Of a DNA stretch of 64,000 nt, positions 8,427 to 19,800 are shown in pieces. Source of the stretch: Setoptus koraiensis (lineage: Eukaryota; Arthropoda); contig CM106585.1 of the NCBI GenBank assembly GCA_048013815.1, forward strand, positions 11,718,001 through 11,782,000, in the 5' to 3' direction. Position 1 is the first letter of the stretch. The number at the start of each line of letters is the position of its first letter. The notes under the pieces are model-generated. The model had not been told where the DNA came from. It saw nothing but the letters and a program-made list of their open reading frames with translations, and did not search any database. Made by a program: the position numbers and the translations under genes.

Positions 8427-11400
8427 TTAATATTCAAGAATGTCAGACAGGATCTTTTTCATGTTGTCCACTTCTTTCAAAACACTCTGACGCTCTATTT
8501 TCATGGCCTCCATTTCCGGTGCCATTGATCTGATGTATCTCTTGTAGGTTTCAGTTGTAGTAATGGTAGTTGAAGTCGTGGCCTTCGGCGATCTCGGGCC
8601 ACTACTATTGTCATTGTTGTCCAGCGTGCCATCTACTATTGTTGTGACCTCTAAAATAGAATTTTGCTTTGCATTATTTTGACTGTTTGGGTCTGCTGGA
8701 GAAATAACCCCGTTGATATCATTGTTGAGTAATGAAGTTGTGGCGGTGTTATTGTTAACTTGACTTTCAAGTCTGTCGCGCGATTGTCGCAATTGTTCCA
8801 CTTCTAGCTGGCATTGATTATGAAGCAATGTCATTTGTTTAATTTGTTGATTAAGTTGAGCTGTTAATTGTTTTTCTCTGGCCAGCTCTTCAAACAATTG
8901 CTTACGTTGCTTTTCGACATTCACAGTGTAGTCTTTTAATTTTTTAACATACTGACTATTGGCAATGATTTCTGGCGCTTTTCTCGGTTCGTTTATCATT
9001 GTTTGGTCCAAATTAATTGTTCCGTCTAGGAGTCTATTCATGTTGATTGGATTATTATCGTTAACCATATCCAGCGTGTTTGCAATGTCCTGAATGCAAG
9101 TATCTATACATTTGCCCAGCGACTCTTTGAGGATTTCGTTGTCTCTTTCGAGATCTCCCTGTTTCTTCAATGAATTGTCCACTTTCATCTGCAACAAGCT
9201 CTTTTCGTGTTTCTCCTCATCCAGGGTCTTGGCCAGATTTATCTTGGCCTCATTCAGTTGTTGTTTCAATTGTTCCAGAACTTGATCGCGACTTTGGCCA
9301 CTGGCACCGTTTGCCTTCGTGTCATCGGTGTCTCTATCACGACGGTTATAACGCGACGATTGTCCGCTACATTCGGCATCCGCTTGTTTATTGGCGCTGG
9401 ACTGTTGCTGATGTTTGAGTTTCGTCTGAAGTCGATTTAAGTCCTTCTGTTGCTCGGCCACAATTTTCTCCAAGCGAGCTATCTCAATGCTGGCACCGTG
9501 AACCAAATCTCTGGCAAGACTCGGCTGGCAGCTAAAATCTCTGAATTTACTCAGCTCTTGCTCTCTAGTTTGGTTGCCTCTGGCGCTACTACAACTGAGA
9601 AACTGGTCAGTTTGGGCCAGACGTTTGCCCGCCAACTCGAGCTGCTTTTCCGCTTTGTTCACCTTGATTGTTGCCAGTGATCTACTGAGCACCTGAGGTT
9701 TTGTTTTATTTGCATCGTTGGGCACTGTCACTTTAGCCGGGCTTGAAACAGCCGACGACGACGACGTCAACCTGTTTCCGTTGGAATCTTGCTCACTCCT
9801 CGCCGCCTTGTCTTGTTGCTCGCCATTGGCCTGTTGAGCCAGTTTTGTTTTCCTCGCCGGCACAGACGGTCTGGGGTGCTTCACCATGGCCTCGCCAAAT
9901 ATTGGAATCCATTGCAATTTATCACTAGGTTTCACTGGAGTGTGCTCTTGTCTGCTGTGGTCGTGCAGCTCCGGGGTGCCATGTTGGTTGGCTTGCCGGC
10001 TCAAATCGCTGCTGCTGCCCCTGAGACTACTCCTCGAATTGGAAAGATGCGACAGTGTGAGCTCGGACTTTGAGCGTTGCATCAAATTTGTGAGGCCTGT
10101 TGGCTGTTTGGGCCCAACAGCCGATTGAGCTTGAGGTTGGAACTTTCTCAGCTGACCAAAAGAGGCCAGATTTTGCTGACTAGAGCTTATTCGGCGCCTA
10201 TAATTTGGCTGCTGTTTGGTGGTTGGTGGCGTTATATTGCTGTTCACTTGTGATGCAACATGCTGATATCCGGTGAGAGCTTTGACGTCTCTGGCCAGAT
10301 TTGGATCCAATCGAGAGCTGTATGTTCTGGTGTTGTTGGCGGCTCGATTGCCTCCCACCAGGGGCCCATAATTCCATTGTTGTTTGTAGATTTGTGCCAA
10401 TTTGCGCTGTTGTTCCAATTTTTGCTCGCTCTTTCTCAGATCTACTATGCTCTGTTGGAGATCGTCAATGGTCTGCTCGAGTTGAACGCGTCTATTTCCC
10501 AGGGCCCTGTTGGCCGATCTGTGGGCCAGCGGCACAGTGGGGTCGTTGTTGTCGCTGACGACACTCGCTGGCTTGATGCGGCCAATGTCCAATTTGGCAA
10601 TTGTTTGCTCGGATTGGTGTTGCTGCTGGTGAGTGTTGTCAGAATAGTGGCGCCGTTGCTGCGAATTATTATTATTATTACTATGATTATTGGCGGAATA
10701 TTGGTGCTGAGATTGGCCAGGCACCGGAAGAAGATAGTCGTTGCGACTGCAGCAACCATCGCAAACCGAGCTCTTCCTGTCGCACAAACAATTCGGACAG
10801 TCGGCGCGACCCGTCAGCGGTCTCACCCGGGCCTCCTGTTGATTATCTGCGGTTTGTGCGCTGTCGGGCGGATGTGTTTGGCGGATATAGTTGCCGAAAA
10901 TATCCATCTGTGAGGCGATGCTTGCGGACGTAACGGGGACCGCTGTTTCGTTGCTGCTGCCCGGCTGGCTAACTCGTTGTGGTTGGACTGAGCGAGTGCT
11001 GAGGCCCGGCGAGTGGAACAGTGGCCCAGTGACAAGCGGTTGCGGCTGATGCACCGATTTGTGGCTCGACAGGCCCAAGTCTGCGGCAACTGTTGCGTAA
11101 GACTGTTGCGTTGATGTGGTTGTTGCGGGCGCCGGCAGTGGCGACGACAATGGCGACGCTGATGACGAAGTTGTGACAAATTTCACCTTGTTTCGTTTGA
11201 ATTTGGCCAGTTTGGCATTGATCAATTTTAGCTGTTTCTTGATGTGACTATTCTCTTGTTTCAAGCTTAGGTTGTCCTGCTCCAGGGACAGAGATTTCCG
11301 TTGCAACTGCAAATCGGGCCATTGCGATTCGCCGCTGTGCACCAGACCGGTTGTAGTCGGATAATTCAGTGATAATGGCTGCTGCTGTTGCGTCATTTGT

Positions 11401-11612
11401 TGAAAAAATATTGGCTGCTGCTGCTGCTGTTGAGGGGGCGCCAAAATGGGCGCCTCGACAATTTGTTGCGCAGCCATCCTGTTGGCACCTGTCCTGTTGG
11501 CTAGTGATGCTGGCTGGGGGGGCTCCGCGACCGGATGATTGTGGCTCATGTAATCTCTGGCCTGTCCGTCGTACATGAAGGCCCTGGTGGCGGCGTGGGC
11601 CGATTTGCGCAT
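8427..11612 (-). CDS. Large Q-rich coiled-coil protein, family not recognised
   Basis: One open frame of 1061 residues. The N-terminal two thirds are low complexity, rich in Gln, Ser, Asn and Pro, with several short polyQ runs and a small Cys cluster around residues 270-290 (CPNCLCD, CDGCCS). It carries one early heptad stretch (about 110-145, SLEQDNLSLKQENSHIKKQL) and one near 375-405. The C-terminal third (about 700-960) is a run of strong coiled coils (RLEKIVAEQQKDLNRL, KQLFEELAREKQLTAQL), and it ends in a conserved-looking helix (MAPEMEAMKIERQSVLKEV). This is the architecture of centrosomal, cytoskeletal or scaffold proteins, but I cannot assign a family. A 1061-codon frame with amphipathic heptads is unlikely by chance. 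The start is the first ATG of the frame (11612); a 5' coding exon cannot be excluded. Confidence 0.75.
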   Translation of the reverse strand: MRKSAHAATRAFMYDGQARDYMSHNHPVAEPPQPASLANRTGANRMAAQQIVEAPILAPPQQQQQQPIFFQQMTQQQQPLSLNYPTTTGLVHSGESQWPDLQLQRKSLSLEQDNLSLKQENSHIKKQLKLINAKLAKFKRNKVKFVTTSSSASPLSSPLPAPATTTSTQQSYATVAADLGLSSHKSVHQPQPLVTGPLFHSPGLSTRSVQPQRVSQPGSSNETAVPVTSASIASQMDIFGNYIRQTHPPDSAQTADNQQEARVRPLTGRADCPNCLCDRKSSVCDGCCSRNDYLLPVPGQSQHQYSANNHSNNNNNSQQRRHYSDNTHQQQHQSEQTIAKLDIGRIKPASVVSDNNDPTVPLAHRSANRALGNRRVQLEQTIDDLQQSIVDLRKSEQKLEQQRKLAQIYKQQWNYGPLVGGNRAANNTRTYSSRLDPNLARDVKALTGYQHVASQVNSNITPPTTKQQPNYRRRISSSQQNLASFGQLRKFQPQAQSAVGPKQPTGLTNLMQRSKSELTLSHLSNSRSSLRGSSSDLSRQANQHGTPELHDHSRQEHTPVKPSDKLQWIPIFGEAMVKHPRPSVPARKTKLAQQANGEQQDKAARSEQDSNGNRLTSSSSAVSSPAKVTVPNDANKTKPQVLSRSLATIKVNKAEKQLELAGKRLAQTDQFLSCSSARGNQTREQELSKFRDFSCQPSLARDLVHGASIEIARLEKIVAEQQKDLNRLQTKLKHQQQSSANKQADAECSGQSSRYNRRDRDTDDTKANGASGQSRDQVLEQLKQQLNEAKINLAKTLDEEKHEKSLLQMKVDNSLKKQGDLERDNEILKESLGKCIDTCIQDIANTLDMVNDNNPINMNRLLDGTINLDQTMINEPRKAPEIIANSQYVKKLKDYTVNVEKQRKQLFEELAREKQLTAQLNQQIKQMTLLHNQCQLEVEQLRQSRDRLESQVNNNTATTSLLNNDINGVISPADPNSQNNAKQNSILEVTTIVDGTLDNNDNSSGPRSPKATTSTTITTTETYKRYIRSMAPEMEAMKIERQSVLKEVDNMKKILSDILEY

Positions 11613-13644
11613 CGTGTTGTATTGTGCTGATTGCTGCTGATATGTGTTATATGCAAATATATCAATTAATTAATCAATTGCCACTGGCTCATTGTGTCAT
11701 GTTGTCGTGAACACGTTACCTATGGACATGGTGTGTGTGTGTGTGTAATAAGCAAATTGTTACGTAAGTGTTACGTGATTGTGCGGTGTGATTGCCTGGC
11801 AATTGGACGGACGGGCGGGCGGGCGGACGGACGGGCCAAGGGCGAACGGCCAACGGGATTCTATGAGCAGCAAGATGAACGGAGATAAATAAAATTTTGC
11901 AAAATTGTCCACTGGCCAGACCATTGCCGATGAGCCAATAATGACAACATGTCCGCCAGACTGCGTAACTGTCATTTGTTTGCTTGCACAATTGCATAAT
12001 ACCGTGCGCGTCACTGAAAAGTGACGACGACAGCAACAACAACGGCAACAACTTTCGAGCGTCGCCATAGCAACGCTCCAGTGCGACGACCAGCACACAA
12101 TGTGCAGCCCCAACAGCAGTCACTGTTGAACAGTGACAGTTGACAATTGTGCAACTGGCTGGCAGCGTGGACAGTAACTGCATCACCAGCATCGTTGTCG
12201 CCGTTGTCGTTGTCGCTGTTGTCGTTGTCGCTGTTGTTGCTGTTGCTGCTGTTGCCTCACAAGTTGTGAGTCACAACAGCGACGTTTCGCGTCACGTGCA
12301 AACTCGCTTACCTGTGACGAGTTACGCAATACGCGCGCGATATTGAACGCAATTAGCGCCGTTCCCATTTCTCGCTGCAGCGAGCACTCACAACAAATTG
12401 CCAGCCAGTTGTCTAGCACAATTGTCTAGCGAACAGCTGATTGCGATGATGCAATCAATGTGTGGGCCCATTTGCATGGCGAGGGGGGGGGGCCGGGCGT
12501 TCGCGGCTGGCGAACAAGTGGGCCACGGGACACAAAAGTGAGCGCGACAGAAACGAGTTAATATTTTGTTTGGCATTGCGGTCGACAGAGCGAGGCGAGC
12601 TGCAGTGATTATTGTTGTTATTGTTGGGGCTCGCATCATGACGGGCGCGGATTATGGGGGCGGCGCGGCGCGGCTCGGCGAGAGCGCGTTCGCAGCGAGC
12701 GCGACACCGAAAATGAAAACATGGTCGAGCGCCGTCAACGGCAGCAACAGCAACAACAGCAACGGCAGCGACAACAACAACAACGGCGCCCAGCGGCGGT
12801 TGGCGCCGGCGCACGGGCGTCTTGGCAAGCGGCAGTGTTTGACCTAGTTAGAGGCGACAAAGGAGATCATTTCGATTGATCGGACGGATGCACGCATGCC
12901 TGGTCGGGCCCTGGCGCTGCTCGAGCGCAGGCAGCCGCTAGGTGCCTCGGATGAGCACATAGCGCCCGTTGAGCACATAGCGCCCGTTGGCGTCGCGCCG
13001 GATAGACAGCCACTCAGGGCCGCGGCGGCGGCGGCAACACAATGGGGCTACACTGCGGCAGACTGTGCGATACTGTGGCTTCGGCTGCTGGCACACACAC
13101 ACTGCACTGCACTGAACTGCACTGCTGGCGGCTAGGTGCATGGCGCACAAGTCGCGAACGGCGCTAGGTGCATGGCGCACAAGTCGCGAACGGGCGCTAG
13201 GCGCACACAAGTCGCGAAACTGGGCCACAGATTCTTGAGATAGGACAGGCGTGCAGCACGGCAGCATCACGTAGAGGGGCAAATGCAGCCTGCGCGCACA
13301 TAACGCAAACCATGCCACGGCAGATACGTGTGTTTGCAAACAACAACAACAGCAACAACAACAGCAACAACAACGACAACAACAACAACAACAACAACGG
13401 CGCGGTAGACGGACGTATAGACAGCTAGACAGATAGCGGTAACAGCGTAGTGGTGGCAGCAGAACAAAGACATTCGGAGCGATAATATCGGGCAGAGCAC
13501 AGAAGCGAACGGCAGCGAGATAAACAAACAGCAACAACAACAACCCGTTCGAACTGCCAACGGCCCGTCGAAGCGACACACACACACACACACGCCCGTT
13601 GCATTGCCGATATTCATCGAGGGGCTCTCGCCACCGGAATTCGA

Positions 13645-13762
13645 CAAGCCTCCGAATTGCCGCTCGAATCGGCGCTCGAATTAGAGTTAGAATCGCCGTT
13701 TGAATTAGCGCTCGAATCGCCGTTAGAATCGCCGTTAGAATCGGCGCTCGAATTAGCGTTCG
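13645..13762. repeat. Degenerate GAATTAGCGCTC / GAATCGCCGTTA minisatellite
   Basis: Tandem 12-mers of the type GAATCGGCGCTC, GAATTAGAGTTA, GAATCGCCGTTT and GAATTAGCGCTC. The period is divisible by three, which makes spurious frames on both strands. Confidence 0.8.
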
Positions 13763-14314
13763 GCCTGCGAACGCGCGAAATTATCCGCTCGCTTTGGGGC
13801 GCACGTCGCGGGCGCCCCAAACACACAATCGATTGGCTGGCCAGAGGCCAGCGCTGCCCAGACCGTAGCCAGCAGCGACAGGGCGCAACTCAAGTGCGCC
13901 ACGCATCATCATTCTCAATTCTAAAGTAGCTAGCTGGCCAGCGACTCGTCGAGCCACATAACACAGTGGGCAGATAATATTCACAACAGACAATATTCAC
14001 ACACAGACAATAGTGACACACACACACAGCGGATAATTATTATTATTATTGCAGCCAACGACAACGAAACACAGCGCACACATACACACCGTACACAGAC
14101 GGCAACATCGGCGGCCCCACCAGCGACAAATGTGCTGGCCAATCGGACAATAACAACAATCGACACGTAAAATTTCGACACGGGTCGCACAGTGCAAAAT
14201 GGGGCCCAGGAAGCGCACAAAAGCTGCATCGGTAGTGGCGCCACGACGGCCCGTCTCGGGATAGATCGACGTTACATTTGAAATTCGAATTATAACTCGT
14301 TCGAATTATAACTC

Positions 14315-14346
14315 GACGATTCGACGATTCGACGATTCGACGATTC
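14315..14346. repeat. Four copies of the octamer GACGATTC
   Basis: Perfect 8-bp tandem repeat, followed by a diverged copy GATGATCC. Confidence 0.85.
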
Positions 14347-15658
14347 GATGATCCGAGAATTCGAACGCGAACAAGATGCTATTCTCGCCAACCAGTTATC
14401 CAACCGAAAACAGCTAGAGCAAAATGTGCGCCCACACGATGCAAAAGCTCCAATTTGCAGCCTGAACGCACCACAAATATTACCAATATTTATCTTGTAT
14501 CGCAGCCGGCCAGCACCAATTCAACTTTAACTTTCACCGATTCACAAACGAAAATTACACGCAAACGCCGACTCAATAATCAATTATTATAATTATTTAC
14601 CACTCACCAATCAATAGTGATCCAATCAAATATCCAATGGCTCACAACAGCAATGCAACAATAATGGACACAGTAACAATGAAGATCCAACGCGTGAGAT
14701 TGGTTTGCTCAAGGCTGCAATTTGCAAAGCAATGCCACCAATATAAGATAGCCAATGGGCCGACACAGCAAATCACGAGGGCAATAATTGCAAATTGACA
14801 CATTGACAAATCTAAAATTGTTGCAAACACACACAATACGACACAACAATATTATTATATTATTTACCATTACAAGCGAGAAATCATTCATTTGTGACAT
14901 GAGATATGGACACACAAATAGATACGGACTTCCATTAGTAAAAAGCTCTCCATTTCAACAGCCAGCCAGTATACAGAATCAAATCAAATCAAATCACACC
15001 CTACGAATTGCAAGCGATTGCATGATTTAGCTATCGTCGACATCATGATAGACACAGCGAGATTACTATTATTTACAAGTTTTTCTTTTTTCATCCTTTT
15101 TTAGATCAAAAAAGAATAGATTATATAAAATAAAACAATAGTATATTATTGGTCACATGGTGGCATATATACAACAAGCACATATACAACGTACTACACA
15201 CGACACAATGACCCACACAATAGCCAGCAATCGGTATTGCGCCGGCAGACACCATTGATTAGTAAAACATAATTAATTTTTCATCGTATAGACCGGACCG
15301 GACATCCGTTTGATCCGTGTGGTCTGTTTGAGTGATCCGAGCTCCTCATCGCCGGCGCCAGCAGCATACACTGGACTGGCCTTGGAAAGAGTTGAAATTA
15401 GATACAGGTGAATCAGTCGAATGACCCGATCCATTCATTGAATCATCCACCAATACATTGTTGGTGCCGATCGCAATTGATCGCAACGGCAGCACAACAA
15501 CCAGCACAACAACCAGTCGTATACACAACAAAACAAGAGAGACACACCAACGAATACACGCAAATCGACATATAACTTTAAATACAACTTTAAATACAAC
15601 TCTGACAAACCAACGAAAGAATAGCTAATATTTACAACTCGGCTTTGCATTTGGGGCC

Positions 15659-16823
15659 ATGTTCGCCTCAACGAGCCCGCACCCAAACCAATTGCCTGCA
15701 ACATTAACCACCACGCCATCACCACAAGCGCCATTGCCCCCATTGCCCGTGGCCGTAGCGTCGCCGGCCGTGTCACAGGCCGTAGTTGCGTGGGCCTCCG
15801 CGTTGGCGCACCAACAAGCGGCCTCCTCCAAATCGTCGCCACCGCAGCCGCCGTCTAATTACAATCAATCACAGGTGGCCCTAATTGGAATCGTGCTAGG
15901 ATGTGCATTGGCCATTTTGACCTTATTAATCGTGATATATTGCCGCTATTGCGTCCAAATCAAACTGGTAAGTACACAAGGCAAGGCAGCACAACACGTT
16001 GCTCGTTAACCCGGTCGGCGGGTCGCGGCGACAACAACCGCCAGCCGACAACAGCAGTGAAACAACCGACAACAACAACAACAACCGACAACAACAACCG
16101 ACAACAACAGCAGCATCGAAACGACAACAACAACGGCAGCGAAACGACAACAACAACGGCAGCGAAACAACCGACAACAACAAAACACGCGCAAACAAGC
16201 ACGGCAAACAAGCGCTGGCACAATTGTTAACAATTGCGCTAGCGCGATAATGACGCGACACGGCATGATGATGTAACTGTCGCTCGTTAGCCACGAGCGA
16301 CAGTTACATCAGCGCGCACAATCATTGTAGTTGCTGCTGCTGATCATGATTGAAAATAATCAACGTGACGTACGTGGCACTTGTTTTGATCGGTCTGGCC
16401 ACGTCCACTGACCGTACGCTAGACGGCGAACGGTTTGACGGCGCGCGACCAGCCAGCGAGATGGCCGAGAAATGGTTGTTGCAAAGGGGGCGCTCGTTAG
16501 GCCCGTTTGAAAAGCTGTGAAGTTTGGAGTGGCGATAATGGGGCCATTACGGGCCCCAACACACGCGCACACACTGTCTAGGCACGACGCACACACACCC
16601 ACTGTCTAACGGTCTAAGCACACAGTGTGTCGGAATGGGGCGCCATAAACAGGAACAGAATAGATGGACCGTGCAGCTCTCAAGGTGAACATATGGTATA
16701 ATTGTTGTCGGAGTGTGTTTGTCACTTGCGCTGCGTTTGGGCCCCAAACAAGCGCCAGCCAGCATCATTCACACTCACACCCACACAATTATGTGTATTA
16801 TGTAATACAACTACAACATGTAT

Positions 16824-16867
<44 letters not shown>

Positions 16868-19800
16868 AATATATATAAATGTTATAGTTGTTATAGTTGT
16901 GAGGCGACGGCTCGAACGAAGGGATTACGTCATCCATCAGCTAACACGCAGCTAACACACTCATCATCCATCACGTGTAATCGATCATCTAGACTGGCGA
17001 TGTTGCAGCGATGCTGCGGCGATGCAACTGCGATGCAATGCAATTTGGGCGCCGGACTGTCCGATTGGCAGCGGCCCGAACCGGTCGGCCATGGAACGGG
17101 CGTTTGTAACGAGCCGCTCAAAAGTAGCCACTCGCATAATACTTTTGAGCGCTCTTTTGAGACACCTTTGGGGCCCGTCGTGCGTCCCATTCCGACAGTG
17201 TGTGCCTCCAAGTCCGACACTGTGTGCCTCCAAGTCCGACACTGTGTGCGTCCTATTCTGACAGTGCGTGAGTGTGTGTATAAGCGGCTGGCAAGACAGT
17301 TTGTTGCAGATAGACGAGTTGTTGTCCGTCTTGCGTACGTTGCATGCTGAGGAAGCGCCGACTGCGCCACCATTAGACCCAGTGGGCCCGTCAGGCAGTG
17401 CGCTCTTATTGGGGCCGATTCGCCTCAGTGGCCAGCCGGGCGACCAGTCATCCAGATCGCGCCAACGGGCCCACTGGTTTGTTAGATTACAGGATCGTAA
17501 CAGGTTGCGTGACACACACACACACGAGTGTGTGTACGGCCGGTGGGCCCGACGACGAGCCATTGAACGGCGAGCCAGCAGGCACAACACGACACAACAA
17601 AACATTGCATAACATTACATAACTTTGCATTACGTTGCACACATAACTCACCTTTCTCTACCCTTTCACTACCCTCTGACCCGACCTGCCCGACCCCGCG
17701 TTCAATCCGCACAATCAACTTATCCGCACAATCAACTTATCCGCACAATCAACTTATCCGCCTCTTACACGCCTCTCGCAACTTGTCGCCACATCGGCGC
17801 TGCCCGGCAACCAATTGGACTGAACTCTTTGGCGCTTTTCGTGCCCGCTCCATGAATCGTGTTCGGGCGCATCCGGCGGCCTCGTGCCAACCGAACGCGC
17901 AAACGAATGGCGCAAATTGGCAATATTGGCGAAATTTGGAAAATTTGGAAAATTCGAAACTGGGAAATTCGAAACTGGGAAATTCGAAACTGGGAAATTC
18001 GCAAATTCGAAATTGGGAACTCCGAAAATTCGAAAATTCGAAAAACGGGAAATTGGAAAATTGGAACAACATTTGGTCGACATTGGGCGGACATTTGCAT
18101 ATCGTGCCGAACTGGTTACGTAACATGCATATAACGGTACACGTCACATGGCACACGCAGAGCCAGATTTGTGATAGTAGTCGCCTCATAAACTTGCTCT
18201 ACACTTCCATCAGCTACTTCACTTCCGTTTCCGCCACTTCCGCCTACAGAAAAGCAGCAGCAGCAGCAGCCGCGGCAGAGAGGCCACATAACTTAAATAA
18301 CTGCGGCGCTCGACAGCAAGCTGCTGCTGCGGCGGCCGGCGCTAGCAGCGATCCAGCGACAAGTGTCATCAGGCGCCCAATGGCGGTTTGTTTGGCCGGT
18401 TACGCCGGGTCGCCGCTGAACGGATTGATAGCGGCAGCGACGGCGAGCTTGGCGCCAAAAAGCAGCAGCGCCAGGCCGAAGGCCACCACCGATTGTAAGG
18501 CCGTCAATAGGCTGATGCAGGAGGTGCAAGTGGATTGCGGCCAGTTGGGTGCGGACGCCGACGAGCGCCGGACCTCGCTCGATGTGACCGACGATTTGTG
18601 TCACAACAGCAGCGACGACCATTTGTCGCTGGCGGCCGACGCCGCCATCACCAACCTGGACAACAGCAACGGCAACGACGACGACAACAACAACGGCGGC
18701 AGCGGCCCCTTCAAGGTGTGCGACGTGGACGTGCGCTGGCAGCCGGGCCGGCCGGGCGCCAGCAGCCGCTGCAGGGCAACAGCGAGCGAGCTGCAGTTAA
18801 TTGATTGCGCGCCGCTGCCGGGCCCCCGGGCCGGCTACGGCGCAAGCTGCGGCTACGGTGGCGGCAGCGGCGGCGGGTACGCCGGGCCGGGCGCCGCCAG
18901 CAACTGGCAGCCGCGCGGGTCCGGCCCGCAGCAGCACGGCAGCGTCGGCCCGACCGACAGGTTCGGTAGCGTCAGTTTAACGCGACGTCGCAGCGAGATG
19001 AGCGCCTGTGTTCAGTGCAGCCTCAAGTGCGGCCTGGGCGCGCATTTCATGACGGACGCCATGGGCGGCTTGGCGGCGCGACCGGCCGGGCACCACCATC
19101 ACCCGCACACGCTGGAGGGCGGCGCGGACATTCTCGAGGACCACAAGCACCAGCATGCGCTCTTCGACCACCTGTCGGGCACGGGCATAATGATGGACGA
19201 GGCGGCCGGCCTGTCGAAGTGTTTCGCCTACGAGCAGTGTCAGCAGCAGCAGCAGCGGCAGCAGCCCAGAGAAATTAGACTGGATTATGCGGCTCATCAG
19301 GCCCACCGGGCCGTCGGCAGCGTCAACGGGACGATGGCGCAACGCGAGCACGCGCACTCGAGCAGCTCGTCGTCGTTGCATCATCACGACATGAACGACG
19401 ACGAATCGTCGTTTGCGGCACAGCAACAGCAGCAGCAGCGACTCGCCAGCCAATGTGGCGACAACCAGCAACAGCAGCACACCAACCAGTACACGAATTA
19501 CGTAAGCATGCCATTCAACAGCAACAGCGGCGCCAACAACAACAACTACGGCAGCGGCGCCGCCGCCAACAACAACTACGGCAGCAGGGCGCAACTGATT
19601 CAACAGCAACAGCAGCAGCAGCACGGGCCGGACAGCGGTCAGTGCGGCGCGGCCGGGCGCCGCGACAGCAACAGCAGCCAGAGCGGCGCCCAGAGCCGGC
19701 GCAACAGCAGCCACTGCAACGGAAGCAGCAGCAGCGCCATGGACAGCGGCCTGGCGCTCAACTCGACGGCCACTAACAGCAGCGGTCAGTCACTGTCGCT

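Larger units (their letters stand above)
11613..15658. other. GC-rich, simple-sequence-rich spacer
   Basis: No convincing gene on either strand. The frames here are made of (CAA)n, (GTT)n, CA/GT and GGC-type runs and translate to homopolymer-like strings. It holds small minisatellites at 13645-13762 and 14315-14346 (listed) and becomes AT-rich near 14500-15600. It probably contains 5' sequences of the membrane-protein gene starting at 15659 and of the divergent coiled-coil gene. Confidence 0.5.

Noticed and set aside
10260-10913. 217-codon plus-strand frame opposite the coiled-coil gene
   Set aside because: It is the mirror of the Q/N-rich minus-strand coding sequence; polyQ codons read in reverse give open Leu/Val/Ile-rich frames.
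12938-13591. 217-codon minus-strand Cys/Leu-rich frame
   Set aside because: Reverse complement of a (CAA)n tract; the Cys and Leu runs are repeat translations.
17783-18249. N-terminal extension of the exon-3 frame
   Set aside because: It is intron sequence: a 15-bp tandem repeat keeps the frame open, and a strong pyrimidine tract plus CCTACAG acceptor at 18249 matches the phase of the exon-2 donor.
18977-19714. 245-codon minus-strand frame inside exon 3 of the giant gene
   Set aside because: Antisense of CAG/GCC-rich coding DNA, Val/Ala/Leu homopolymer-like; the plus frame has good splice-phase support.
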